In this document: positions 25,091 through 33,812 of the stretch, piece after piece
How positions within the stretch are numbered: position 1 is the stretch's first letter
How the letters are laid out: every line of letters starts with the position of its first letter
From: Streptomyces actinomycinicus
GTDB lineage: Bacteria > Actinomycetota > Actinomycetes > Streptomycetales > Streptomycetaceae
Direction of reading: 5' to 3'
NCBI RefSeq assembly: GCF_016741775.1
Contig: NZ_JAERRK010000013.1
Span: 62,001 to 126,000, forward strand
Length of the DNA: 64,000 nt
Made by a program: the position numbers and the translations under genes
Notes under the pieces: generated by a model
What the model saw: the letters and a program-made list of their open reading frames with translations, nothing else
The model's database searches: none
Told to the model about the DNA's origin: nothing

Positions 25091-25828
25091 GTGTCGACCT
25101 CAGTCCGCCGCACCCTGTCCCTCGGTGTCCCGGCCGTCCTGTTCGCCCTGATCACCTGGCAGGTCGCGGCCCGCGGCCCGCTGCTGCGCCTGGACGCCCG
25201 CGCCAGCCGTGCCCTCGTCCGTCCGGACCGGCCCTCCGAGCTGCTCTCCGACCTCGGCAACATGCAGGTCGCCCTCCCCGTGCTCGCCGCGGCCCTCGGG
25301 TACGCGGCCTGGCGCGGCCGCGGTGCCGGTGCGGACCGGTGGTGGCTGCCGCCGCTCGGCGCGGCCCTCCTGATGGCTCTGGTCCCGGCGATCGTCGTAC
25401 CGCTGAAGGACTGGACCGCCCGCCCGGGGACCCCTGTGGTGGCCCCGGGCGTCGGCTACTTCCCGTCCGGTCACACGGCGACGGCGATGGTGGCGTACGG
25501 CTCCGCGGCCCTGCTCCTGCTGCCCTGGCTCCGCTCGCCCGCTGCCCGCCGTACCGCTGTCGCCGGCTGTGCGGCGCTCGTCCTCGGGGTGTCGTACGGT
25601 CTGGTGCGCCGGGGCTGGCACTGGCCGCTGGACGTGGTGGCCAGCTGGTGTCTGTGCACCGTGCTGCTGGCCACCCTCGCCCCGGTGATCAGCCGAAGTA
25701 GGCGTCGAAGTTCTTCTGGAACTCCCAGTTCGCATAGCGGTCCCAGTTCACCGACCACGTCATCAGACCGCGCAGTGCGGGCCAGGTCCCGTGGGTCGCG
25801 TACGAGCCGCAGTCCGTCCTCTTCGTGA
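25091..25828 (+). CDS. PAP2-family membrane phosphatase
   Basis: 245 residues from a GTG. All three parts of the lipid-phosphatase signature are present: Lys106...Arg111-Pro (KDWTARP), PSGHTAT with Ser126 and His128, and Arg173/Arg174...His177...Asp181 (RRGWHWPLD), between hydrophobic helices. It would dephosphorylate a membrane lipid pyrophosphate or phosphate on the outer side. Odd: the conserved fold ends near residue 200, exactly where the convergent chitinase gene begins to overlap; the last 45 Ser/Arg-rich residues are antisense to the chitinase and probably unstructured. Confidence 0.85.
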   Translation: MSTSVRRTLSLGVPAVLFALITWQVAARGPLLRLDARASRALVRPDRPSELLSDLGNMQVALPVLAAALGYAAWRGRGAGADRWWLPPLGAALLMALVPAIVVPLKDWTARPGTPVVAPGVGYFPSGHTATAMVAYGSAALLLLPWLRSPAARRTAVAGCAALVLGVSYGLVRRGWHWPLDVVASWCLCTVLLATLAPVISRSRRRSSSGTPSSHSGPSSPTTSSDRAVRARSRGSRTSRSPSSS

Positions 25829-27488
25829 GGCAGTCCAGCGTCTTGGTGACCTCGGCCGGGGAGACGTGGCCGTTGCCCGCGTTCGTCGACGCCGGCATGC
25901 CGATGGCGACCTGGTCGGGGCGCAGCGGCGGGAAGACGTTGTCCGGGTTGCCGGCGACCGGGAAGCCGGTGAGGAGCATGTCGGTCATGGCGATGTGGAA
26001 GTCGGCGCCGCCCATGGAGTGGTACTGGTTGTCCAGGCCCATGACCGGGCCCGAGTTGTAGTCCTGGACGTGCAGCAGGGCGAGGTCGTCGCGCAGGGCG
26101 TGGATCACCGGGAGGTAGGCGCCGCAGCGCGGGTCCTGGCCGCCCCACTTGCCGGTGCCGTAGTACTGGTAGCCGTTCTGCACGAAGAACGTCTCCGGGG
26201 CCATCGTGAGCACGAACGCCGAGCCGTACCTGGCCCTGAGGGTCTTCAGTGCCGAGATGAGGTTGACGATCACGGGTGTGGTCGGGTTCCTGAAGTCCGT
26301 GTCGTTCGCGTCGAGCGACAGCGAGTGCCCCTCGAAGTCGATGTCCAGGCCGTCGAGGCCGTAGGTGTCGATGATGTGCGAGACGGAGGAGACGAAGGTG
26401 TCCCGCGCGGCCGTCGTGGTCAGCCGGACTTGGCCGTTCTGGCCGCCGATCGAGATGAGCACCTTCTTGCCGGCCGCCTGCTTGGCCTCGATCGCCGCCT
26501 TGAAGTCGGCGTCGCTCTCCGCGTTCGGGCATTCGGTGACCGGACAGCGGTTGAACCGGATGTCCCCGGAGGTGACCGAGGTGGGTTCGCCGAAGGCCAG
26601 GTCGATGACGTCCCAGCTGTCGGGGACGTCGGACAGGCGGGTGTAGCCGGCGCCGTTGGCGAAGCTCGCGTGGAGGTAGCCGACGAGGGCGTGGGCGGGC
26701 AGACCGCCCGGGCCGCCGCCCGTGCCGGCCCCGGTCGTCGCGGTCACCACGGCGGACTTCGCGGACTCGCCGGCGCCGTTGACCGCCGTCACCTGGAAGC
26801 CGTACGCGGTCGAGGCGGCGAGTCCGGAGACGGTCGCCGAAGTCCCGGTGACCGTCTGGGCCTTGACCCCGTCGCGGTAGACGGCGTAGCTCGTCGCGCC
26901 CGGCACCGCCGACCAGGACAGGCCGACGGAGGACGAGGTGACGGAGGTGGTCCGCAGGCCGGCCGGGGCGGCGGGGGGCTGCCCGGTGCCGCCCCCGCCG
27001 GGGCCGACCAGGGTGAGGTCGTCGGCGTAGTAGGCGCCGGTGCCGTACCAGCCGTGCGTGTAGATCGTGACCTTGGTGGTGCCGGATCCGGTACGGAAGG
27101 TGGTGCTCAGCTTCTGCCAGTCGGACGCGGACTGGGTCCAGGCGGAGACGTCGGTGGTGCCGGTGCCGTCCGCGCCGAGGTAGACGTAGGAGCCGCGGAC
27201 GTATCCGGACAGCGTGTACTGGGCGTCGGGCCGGACGGTCACCGTCTGGCTGCACCGGGCGTTGTCGCTGCCCGCCGGGGTGGCCCGCAGCGCGGAGGTT
27301 CCGCCGTGCACGGGCGAGTCGACCGTCGTACCGGCCGTGCAGGTCCAGCCGGTCAGGCCGGACTCGAAGCCGCCGTTGACCGCGACGTCCGTGTCGGCCG
27401 CACGGGCGGCCGACGAGAGCGCGGTGACGCCGGGGACGGCCAGCAGGGCGGCCGTGATCAGGGTGAGGACAGGTCTCGCGCGTACCAC
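25689..27488 (-). CDS. Secreted GH18 chitinase with N-terminal carbohydrate-binding and fibronectin III domains
   Basis: 599 residues. A Sec signal (1-30, ending SSAARA), a beta-sandwich carbohydrate-binding module (about 33-162), a Gly/Pro linker, one fibronectin type III domain (about 173-252), a Gly-rich linker and a GH18 catalytic domain (about 265-599). SIGG at 346-349 and DGLDIDFEG at 379-387 are the GH18 hallmarks, with Glu386 the acid. It cleaves chitin outside the cell, and the length and order match known streptomycete chitinases. Its promoter carries a DasR-type box. The 3' end overlaps the PAP2 gene by 140 bases. Confidence 0.95.
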   Translation of the reverse strand: MVRARPVLTLITAALLAVPGVTALSSAARAADTDVAVNGGFESGLTGWTCTAGTTVDSPVHGGTSALRATPAGSDNARCSQTVTVRPDAQYTLSGYVRGSYVYLGADGTGTTDVSAWTQSASDWQKLSTTFRTGSGTTKVTIYTHGWYGTGAYYADDLTLVGPGGGGTGQPPAAPAGLRTTSVTSSSVGLSWSAVPGATSYAVYRDGVKAQTVTGTSATVSGLAASTAYGFQVTAVNGAGESAKSAVVTATTGAGTGGGPGGLPAHALVGYLHASFANGAGYTRLSDVPDSWDVIDLAFGEPTSVTSGDIRFNRCPVTECPNAESDADFKAAIEAKQAAGKKVLISIGGQNGQVRLTTTAARDTFVSSVSHIIDTYGLDGLDIDFEGHSLSLDANDTDFRNPTTPVIVNLISALKTLRARYGSAFVLTMAPETFFVQNGYQYYGTGKWGGQDPRCGAYLPVIHALRDDLALLHVQDYNSGPVMGLDNQYHSMGGADFHIAMTDMLLTGFPVAGNPDNVFPPLRPDQVAIGMPASTNAGNGHVSPAEVTKTLDCLTKRTDCGSYATHGTWPALRGLMTWSVNWDRYANWEFQKNFDAYFG

Positions 27489-27535
27489 AAGTGCCTCCGG
27501 ACGCCGGGGAATTGGAGGGGGAAGGAACCGCGCTC

Positions 27536-27564
27536 AACTTGGTCCAGACCAATTCGCTTGTCAA
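27536..27564 (-). promoter_or_regulatory. Chitinase promoter with DasR-type (dre) box
   Basis: TTGACA (27564-27559, minus strand) is a good -35 box. The palindrome TTGGTCCAGACCAA (27539-27552) lies between it and the weak -10 position CAAGTT. It closely matches the known chitinase-promoter and DasR element built on TGGTCTAGACCA, so repression by DasR relieved by glucosamine-6-phosphate is expected. Confidence 0.85.
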
Positions 27565-27620
27565 GCCCCGCGGCACCGATCCGGCGCGCCCGGCCGGCGC
27601 CGGTCCGGCCCCCCGGGAAC

Positions 27621-28064
27621 TCAGTCGTCGGCCAGGCCGACGGCGGCCTCGTGCATCGCCAGTTCCAGCAGCGCCGGATCGGTCAGCAGGCCGGAGCCGT
27701 CCGGCGGCACCAGCCAGCGCACGGCGCGGGTCGCCCGGCCCGGATACGGCACCACGATCCAGGTGCCGTGGCCGGCGCTGCGGATGCCGGTGCCCAGCCA
27801 GCGGGCCGCGGTGCCCGGCGGCACGAAGAACCCGACCCGGTTGTCGCCGAAGTCGACGAGCACCGGGCCGGGCCGGTCGAGGATGCGGGTGAGCACGTCC
27901 AGGGTGGGATAGCCGAGGTCACCCGGCAGGATCAGGACGTCCCAGGCCTTGCCGGCGGGCAGCAGGGCGACCCCGAGGGGGTTGCGTTCCCACTCCCAGC
28001 GGCAGGCCTCGGGATCCGGCGTTACGGACACCAGCCATTCGAGCGCGGTCTTCGGCCCGGTCAT
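27621..28064 (-). CDS. Conserved hypothetical protein (possible small prim-pol-like fold)
   Basis: 147 residues, compact, no signal or membrane segment. The pattern GDLGYPTLDVLTRILDRPGP ... FFVPPGTAARW ... WLVPPDGSGLLTDP recalls short actinobacterial proteins related to the N-terminal bifunctional primase/polymerase domain, but catalytic acidic residues are not obvious, so I leave the function open. It lies 111 bases downstream of the flavoenzyme gene that ends the polyamine operon, on the same strand, and may be read through from it. Confidence 0.7.
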   Translation of the reverse strand: MTGPKTALEWLVSVTPDPEACRWEWERNPLGVALLPAGKAWDVLILPGDLGYPTLDVLTRILDRPGPVLVDFGDNRVGFFVPPGTAARWLGTGIRSAGHGTWIVVPYPGRATRAVRWLVPPDGSGLLTDPALLELAMHEAAVGLADD

Positions 28065-28175
28065 GGAAAGGCCCCCTCTCTGTCACGGACGCGGTCACGT
28101 CCACGAGGGAGAGGGGGGCCGTCCCGGCGCATTACGCGGGTTGACCCGACCCGTTCGGGTGAGCCGGGTCACACT

Positions 28176-29606
28176 TCAGCTGTCGAAGCCCAGCCCCAGC
28201 CGGTCCATGGTCCGCAGCCAGAGGTTCCGCCGGCCGCCGTGCGCGTCCGCGCGGGCCAGGGACCACTTGGTGAGGGCGATCCCGGTCCAGGCGAAGGGCT
28301 CCGGCGGGAACGGCAGCGGCTTCTTGCGGACCATCTCCAGCCGTGTGCGCTCGGTGTCCTCGCCGTCCAGCAGGTCCAGCATCACGTCGGCGCCGAAGCG
28401 GGTCGCGCCGACACCGAGCCCGGTGTAGCCCGCCGCGTACGCCACCTTCCCCTGGTGGGCCGTACCGAAGAACGCCGAGAAGCGGGAGCAGGTGTCGATG
28501 GCGCCGCCCCAGGCGTGGGTGAATCGGACGCCCTCCAACTGCGGGAAGCAGGTGAAGAAGTGGCCGGCGAGCTTCGCGTACGTCTCCGGCCGGTCGTCGT
28601 ACTCCGCCCGGACCCGGCCGCCGTAGTGGTGGATCGCGTCGTACCCGCCCCAGAGGATGCGGTTGTCGGCGGACAGCCGGAAGTAGTGGAACTGGTTGGC
28701 CGAGTCCCCGAGTCCCTGCCGGTTCTTCCAGCCGATCGAGGCCAGCCGGTCGGCGCTGAGCGGCTCGGTCATCAGGGCGTAGTCGTAGACGGGGACGGTG
28801 TACGACCGCACGCGCCGCAGCAGGCTCGGGAAGATGTTGGTGCCGAGCGCGACGGTCCGCGCGCGGACGGCGCCGTACGGCGTGCGTACGGCCATCCCGG
28901 CACCGTACTGCTTCAGGGTCAGGGCGGGCGTGTGCTCGTAGACCCGCACCCCGAGCCTGATGCAGGCCTGCTTCAGCCCCCAGGCCAGCTTCGCCGGGTG
29001 GAGCATGGCCACGCCCCGGCGGTCCCACAGGCCTGCCTCGAAGGTGGGTGAGTTCACCTGCTCGCGCACGGCGTCCGCGTCCAGGAACTCGATGCCGTCG
29101 GCCAGGCCCTTCTCCTCCAGCTCGCGGTGCCAGTCGCGCAGTTCCCAGGCCTGGTAGGTCTCGGTGGCGACGTCGATCTCACCGGTGCGCTCGAAGTCGC
29201 AGTCGATGCCGTGCCGGGCCACTGCGGCCTCGATCTCGTCGAGGTTGCGCCGGCCAAGCTCCTCCAGCGTGTTGATCTCGTCCGGCCAGCGGGCGAGGCC
29301 GTTGGGCAGGCCGTGCGTGAGGGAGGCGGCGCAGAAGCCGCCGTTGCGGCCGGAGGCGGCCCAGCCCACCTCGCGGCCTTCCAGCAGGACCACATCGCGC
29401 TGCGGGTCGCGCTCCTTGGCGTTCAGCGCGGTCCACAGTCCGCTGTAACCGCCGCCGACGACCAGCAGGTCGCAGGTCTCGGTGGTGGTCAGGGCGGGCT
29501 CGACCTGCGGCTTGCCGGGGTCTTCCAGCCAGTACGGGACCGGCTGGGCTTCGGAGAGAGAGGCGATCCAGTTGTCTTTGCCACGGCTCATGGCGCTTGG
29601 GGCCAT
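28176..29606 (-). CDS. puuB: FAD-dependent amine oxidoreductase, gamma-glutamylputrescine-oxidase-like
   Basis: 476 residues of the DAO/GlpO fold. The FAD-binding loop LLVVGGGYSGLWTAL is at about 47-61, and the GYTGLGVGATRFGADVMLDL segment closes the FAD site. Closest in plan to PuuB, which oxidises gamma-glutamylputrescine to the aldehyde. It is the last gene of an apparent operon behind potC (22-base gap) and shares it with an aldehyde dehydrogenase that can take its product. GGGAG eight bases before the first ATG supports this start; a second Met lies five residues in. Confidence 0.85.
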   Translation of the reverse strand: MAPSAMSRGKDNWIASLSEAQPVPYWLEDPGKPQVEPALTTTETCDLLVVGGGYSGLWTALNAKERDPQRDVVLLEGREVGWAASGRNGGFCAASLTHGLPNGLARWPDEINTLEELGRRNLDEIEAAVARHGIDCDFERTGEIDVATETYQAWELRDWHRELEEKGLADGIEFLDADAVREQVNSPTFEAGLWDRRGVAMLHPAKLAWGLKQACIRLGVRVYEHTPALTLKQYGAGMAVRTPYGAVRARTVALGTNIFPSLLRRVRSYTVPVYDYALMTEPLSADRLASIGWKNRQGLGDSANQFHYFRLSADNRILWGGYDAIHHYGGRVRAEYDDRPETYAKLAGHFFTCFPQLEGVRFTHAWGGAIDTCSRFSAFFGTAHQGKVAYAAGYTGLGVGATRFGADVMLDLLDGEDTERTRLEMVRKKPLPFPPEPFAWTGIALTKWSLARADAHGGRRNLWLRTMDRLGLGFDS

Positions 29607-29627
29607 GATTTCAACTCCCTACGGGGC

Positions 29628-30428
29628 TTATGCCTTTTGCTTGTTACGGCGATTGGTGACGACCATCGAGGTCAGGACGAACAGCACGGCGATGAGGAAC
29701 ATGGCCGTACCGATCACGTTGATCTGCACGGGAGTTCCGCGCTGCGCCGACCCCCAGACGAACATCGGGAAGGTGACGGTCGAACCGGCGTTGAAATTGG
29801 TGATGATGAAATCGTCGAAGGAGAGCGCGAACGACAGCAGCGCGCCGGCGGCGATCCCGGGTGCCGCGATGGGCAGGGTGACCCGCAGGAAGGTCTGCAC
29901 CGGACCGGCGTACAGGTCCCGGGCGGCCTCTTCCAGGCGCGGGTCCATCGACATCACGCGGGCCTTGACGGCGGTGACGACGAAGCTCAGGCAGAACATG
30001 ATGTGCGCGATCAGGATCGTCCAGAAGCCGAGCTGGGCGCCCATGTTGAGGAACAGGGTGAGCAGCGAGGCGGCCATGACGACCTCGGGCATCGCCATCG
30101 GCAGGAAGATCAGCGAATTCACGGCGCCGCGGGCGCGGAAGCGGTAGCGGACCAGCGCGAAGGAGATCATCGTGCCGAGGACGGTGGCGCCGACCGTCGC
30201 CCACACCGCGATCTGGAGACTGATGGACAGCGAGCCGCACATGTCGGCGACTCCGCACGGGTCCTTCCAGGCGTCCGTGGAGAACTGCTGCCACTCGTAG
30301 TTGAAGCGCCCCTTCGGCTTGTTGAAGGAGAACACGGTGACGACGACGTTCGGCAGCAGGAGATAGCCGAGGGTCAGCAGTCCGGCGATGACGACGAGAC
30401 GGCGCTTGAGCCAGTTGACGAAGGGCAT
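29628..30428 (-). CDS. potC: Polyamine ABC transporter permease (PotC-like)
   Basis: 266 residues with about six membrane helices. The cytoplasmic EAA loop that docks to the ATPase is LEEAARDLYAGPVQTFLRVT. It follows potB immediately, with the ATG touching the potB stop. With PotB it forms the membrane channel for putrescine/spermidine-type substrates delivered by PotD. Confidence 0.92.
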   Translation of the reverse strand: MPFVNWLKRRLVVIAGLLTLGYLLLPNVVVTVFSFNKPKGRFNYEWQQFSTDAWKDPCGVADMCGSLSISLQIAVWATVGATVLGTMISFALVRYRFRARGAVNSLIFLPMAMPEVVMAASLLTLFLNMGAQLGFWTILIAHIMFCLSFVVTAVKARVMSMDPRLEEAARDLYAGPVQTFLRVTLPIAAPGIAAGALLSFALSFDDFIITNFNAGSTVTFPMFVWGSAQRGTPVQINVIGTAMFLIAVLFVLTSMVVTNRRNKQKA

Positions 30429-31358
30429 TTAGACCAGGTCCTCCGTCCCGGACCGGCGGATGTAGATCGTGACCATGGCCAGGATGCCGGCCATGAGGAT
30501 GAAGGAGAGGGCCGCGGCCGTCGGATAGTCCAGGATGCGCAGGAACTGCGTCTGGATGACGTTTCCGATCATGCGGGTGTCGGTGGAGCCGAGGAGTTCG
30601 GCGTTGACGTAGTCACCGGCCGCCGGGATGAACGTCAGCAGCGTGCCGGAGACGACGCCCGGCATCGACAGCGGGAAGGTCACCTTGCGGAAGGTGGTCC
30701 ACGGCTTGGCGTACAGATCGCCGGCCGCCTCGTGCAGCCGCCCGTCGATCCGCTCCAGCGAGGTGTAGAGCGGCAGGATCATGAACGGCAGGAAGTTGTA
30801 CGTCAGACCGCAGACGACCGCGAGCGGTGTGGCGAGGACCCGGTCGCCGGCCGTCCACCCGAGCCAGCTGGTCACGTCCAGGACGTGCAGCGAGTTCAGG
30901 GTGTGCACGACCACGCCGCTGTCCGCGAGGATCGTCTTCCAGGCGAGGGTGCGGATCAGGAAGCTGGTGAAGAACGGCGCGATCACCAGGATCATGATCA
31001 GGTTCTTCCAGCGGCCGGCGCGGAAGGCGATCAGATAGGCCAGCGGGTAGCCGAGCAGCAGGCAGAGCACGGTCGCGGCGGCGGCGTAGGAGACGGACCG
31101 CAGGAACTGCGGCCAGTACTCGCCGAGCGCGTCCCAGTAGGTCGCGAAGTGCCAGGTGACCTTGTAGCCGTCCTCCAGGGAGCCCGTCTGCACGGACGTG
31201 GAGGCCTGGTAGATCATCGGCAGGGCGAAGAAGACGATCAGCCAGAGCATGCCGGGCAGCAGCAGCCAGTACGGCGTGAACCGGCCGCGCTTGCGCGGGG
31301 GCTTGTGCTCCGGCTCCGCGGGGGCGAGCGGCGCGGGCGCCTCGGTGAGCGTGGACAT
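30429..31358 (-). CDS. potB: Polyamine ABC transporter permease (PotB-like)
   Basis: 309 residues from the ATG at 31358, which overlaps the potA stop (ATGA). A charged cytoplasmic leader (PPRKRGRF) is followed by six or so helices, beginning PYWLLLPGMLWLIVFFALPM, and the EAA loop LHEAAGDLYAKPWTTFRKVT. Membrane partner of PotC. Confidence 0.92.
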   Translation of the reverse strand: MSTLTEAPAPLAPAEPEHKPPRKRGRFTPYWLLLPGMLWLIVFFALPMIYQASTSVQTGSLEDGYKVTWHFATYWDALGEYWPQFLRSVSYAAAATVLCLLLGYPLAYLIAFRAGRWKNLIMILVIAPFFTSFLIRTLAWKTILADSGVVVHTLNSLHVLDVTSWLGWTAGDRVLATPLAVVCGLTYNFLPFMILPLYTSLERIDGRLHEAAGDLYAKPWTTFRKVTFPLSMPGVVSGTLLTFIPAAGDYVNAELLGSTDTRMIGNVIQTQFLRILDYPTAAALSFILMAGILAMVTIYIRRSGTEDLV

Positions 31359-32509
31359 CAGGCGGCGACCTCTTCCTCGGTGCCCGCGTCGATGTCCTGG
31401 GCCGCGTCGAGGCCGAAGGTGTGGGCCGGGCTCCAGTGCAGGACGACGTCGGCGCCCGGCAGCAGCCGGCCGTCGCGCTCGACGTTCTGCACGTACACCG
31501 AGAACTCGTCGCAGACGGGGGTGTCGATCACGTACTGGGTGGAGACGCCGATGAAACTCGCGTCGGCGATCTTGCCGTTGAGGCGGTTGCGGCCCGCCGG
31601 GATCTCGCCCGCGTCGTCGGCGTGCGTGAGCGCGATCTTCTCGGGGCGGATGCCGACCAGCACCTTGCCGCCGGCCGTCGCGGGGGCGGAACAACGCTCC
31701 GCGGGCAGCACCAGCTTGCCGCCGCCGGCCTTCAGCACGATGTCGTCGCCGTTGCTGGTGTCGACCTCGGCCTCGATGAGGTTGGAGGTGCCGAGGAAGT
31801 TCGCGACGAAGGTGGTCTGCGGGTTCTCGTACAGCTCCGTCGGGGCGCCGAGCTGCTCGACCCGGCCCGCGTTCATCACGGCGACCGTGTCGGCCATGGT
31901 CATGGCCTCCTCCTGGTCGTGCGTGACGTGGACGAAGGTGATGCCGACCTCGGTCTGGATGCGTTTCAGCTCCAGCTGCATCTGGCGGCGCAGCTTCAGG
32001 TCCAGGGCGCCGAGCGGCTCGTCGAGGAGCAGCACCTTGGGGTGGTTGATCAGGGCACGGGCCACCGCGACGCGCTGCTGCTGGCCGCCGGAGAGCTGGT
32101 GCGGCTTCTTGCGCGCCTGCTCGCCCAGCTGGACCAGCTCCAGCATCTCCTCGACCTGCTTCTTCACGCTCTTGATGCCGCGCCGGCGCAGGCCGAAGGC
32201 GACGTTCTCGAAGATGTCCAGGTGCGGGAAGAGTGCGTAGGACTGGAAGACGGTGTTGACCGGTCGCTTGTACGGCTGGAGGTAGGTGACGTCCTGGTCG
32301 CCGAGGCAGACCGTGCCCGTCGACGGCTCCTCCAGGCCCGCGATCATGCGCAGCGTGGTGGTCTTGCCGCAGCCGGATGCGCCGAGCAGGGCGAAGAAGG
32401 AGCCCTCGGGCACGGTCAGGTCCAGCGGGTGCACGGCGGTGAAGGAGCCGTACGTCTTGGAGATTCCGGAGAGGCGGACGTCGCCGCTGTTGTCTGGTGT
32501 CGTCTTCAT
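31358..32509 (-). CDS. potA: Polyamine ABC transporter ATPase (PotA-like)
   Basis: 383 residues. Walker A GASGCGKT at 43-50, signature LSGGQQQR at 139-146, Walker B LLLDEP at 160-165, and a C-terminal TOBE region (about 290-370) typical of the PotA/MalK class. The ATG at 32509 is chosen with AGGGG upstream; a GTG nine bases earlier is too close to it. It energises uptake by PotBC and lies between potD and potB with almost no gap. Confidence 0.94.
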   Translation of the reverse strand: MKTTPDNSGDVRLSGISKTYGSFTAVHPLDLTVPEGSFFALLGASGCGKTTTLRMIAGLEEPSTGTVCLGDQDVTYLQPYKRPVNTVFQSYALFPHLDIFENVAFGLRRRGIKSVKKQVEEMLELVQLGEQARKKPHQLSGGQQQRVAVARALINHPKVLLLDEPLGALDLKLRRQMQLELKRIQTEVGITFVHVTHDQEEAMTMADTVAVMNAGRVEQLGAPTELYENPQTTFVANFLGTSNLIEAEVDTSNGDDIVLKAGGGKLVLPAERCSAPATAGGKVLVGIRPEKIALTHADDAGEIPAGRNRLNGKIADASFIGVSTQYVIDTPVCDEFSVYVQNVERDGRLLPGADVVLHWSPAHTFGLDAAQDIDAGTEEEVAA

Positions 32510-32514
32510 CGTCG

Positions 32515-33762
32515 TCACGCCCCTGTGAGCTTCGCGAACTTCTCTTCGTAGGTCGTCTCTTCCTTCTGGCTCAGGGAGCGGAAGGCGTGGGACCTCGCCT
32601 GCATGGCCTTGTCGGGGACGATCAGCGGATTGCCCGCCGCGTCCTCGTCGATCTTCGCAAGGTACGGTTTCACACCGTCGACCGGTGTCACGTAGTTGAT
32701 GTAGGCGGCGAGCGCGGCGGCCTGCGCGGGTTCGTAGTAGAAGTCGATGAGCCGCTCGGCGTTCGTCTTGTGACGGGCCTTGTTGGGGATGCACAGGTTG
32801 TCGGTCGACGTCATGTAGCCGCTGTCCGGGATGACGAAGTCCACGTCCGGGCTGTCCGCCTTGAGCTGGACCACGTCACCCGCCCAGGCGACACAGGCCG
32901 CGAGGTCGCCCTTGGTGAGGTCGGACGTGTAGTCGTTGCCGGTGAAGCGGCGGATCTGACCCTTGTCGACGGCCTTCTGGAGGCGGGCGATCGCCGCGTC
33001 GAAGTCGTCGTCGGTGAACTTCGCCGGGTCCTTGCCCATGTCGAGCAGGGTCATGCCCATGGAGTCGCGCATCTCCGACAGGAAGCCGACGCGCCCCTTC
33101 AGCTTCGGGTTGTCGAGCAGGTCGGAGACCGACTTCACCTCGACGCCGTCGAGTGCCTTCTTGTTGTAGGCGATCACGGTGGAGATGCCCTGCCAGGGGT
33201 ACGAGTACGCCCGCCCGGGATCCCAGTCCGGGTCGCGGAACTGGGGCGACAGGTTGGTGTAGGCGTGCGGCAGGTGGGACGGGTCCAGCTTCTGCACCCA
33301 GCCCAGGCGGATCAGCCGGGCGGCCAGCCAGTCGGTGAGGACGATGATGTCGCGGCCGGTGTCCTGGCCCGCGGCGAGCTGCGGCTTGAGCTTGCCGAAG
33401 AACTCGTTGTTGTCGTTGATGTCCTCGGTGTACTTGACCGTGATGCCGGTCCGGCGCCGGAAGGTGTCGAGCGTCGGGTGGCCCTTGCCCTTGTCGTCGA
33501 CGTCGATGTACTCGGTCCAGTTGGAGAAGTTCACCACCTTCTCCTGTGCCGAGTGGTCCTGGGCCGAGGTGCCGCCCTGGCTCTTTCCGGCCGCGGGGAT
33601 CCCGCAGGCGCTCAGTGCCCCGAGGCCGCCGGCCGCGAGTGCGCCGCCCGCGGAGGCCCGCAGCAGCGAGCGGCGGGTCATGGCGGCCCTGCCGTTGCGC
33701 AGACTGCGCCGCATGGCGGCCGCTTGGGCCGGGGTGAGGCGGTCGGGCTGGTACTGCTCCAT
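32515..33762 (-). CDS. potD: Polyamine-binding lipoprotein (PotD-like)
   Basis: 415 residues. An N-terminal twin-arginine signal (AMTRRSLLRASAGG) with lipobox LSAC makes it a Tat-exported lipoprotein. The mature part has the PotD signature NFSNWTEYIDVDD, RTGITVKYTEDINDNNEFFGK and later FTGNDYTSDLTKGDLAACVAW. It captures polyamines outside the membrane for PotBC. A paralogue lies at 43.7-44.9 kb. GAAAGGG precedes the ATG. Confidence 0.92.
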   Translation of the reverse strand: MEQYQPDRLTPAQAAAMRRSLRNGRAAMTRRSLLRASAGGALAAGGLGALSACGIPAAGKSQGGTSAQDHSAQEKVVNFSNWTEYIDVDDKGKGHPTLDTFRRRTGITVKYTEDINDNNEFFGKLKPQLAAGQDTGRDIIVLTDWLAARLIRLGWVQKLDPSHLPHAYTNLSPQFRDPDWDPGRAYSYPWQGISTVIAYNKKALDGVEVKSVSDLLDNPKLKGRVGFLSEMRDSMGMTLLDMGKDPAKFTDDDFDAAIARLQKAVDKGQIRRFTGNDYTSDLTKGDLAACVAWAGDVVQLKADSPDVDFVIPDSGYMTSTDNLCIPNKARHKTNAERLIDFYYEPAQAAALAAYINYVTPVDGVKPYLAKIDEDAAGNPLIVPDKAMQARSHAFRSLSQKEETTYEEKFAKLTGA

Positions 33763-33812
33763 GCGCGTGGTGCCCTTTCGGGAGGGGTCGGCCTGGTCCG
33801 GCCCGGTCGTCT

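Noticed and set aside
25791..29051. Plus-strand open frame of over 1000 codons antisense to the chitinase and flavoenzyme
   Set aside because: Gly/Val/Arg/Ala-rich composition typical of antisense frames in GC-rich DNA, no domains, and it opposes well-supported genes.
29127..32240. Long plus-strand open frame across the polyamine operon
   Set aside because: Antisense to potABC and the oxidase, no family features.
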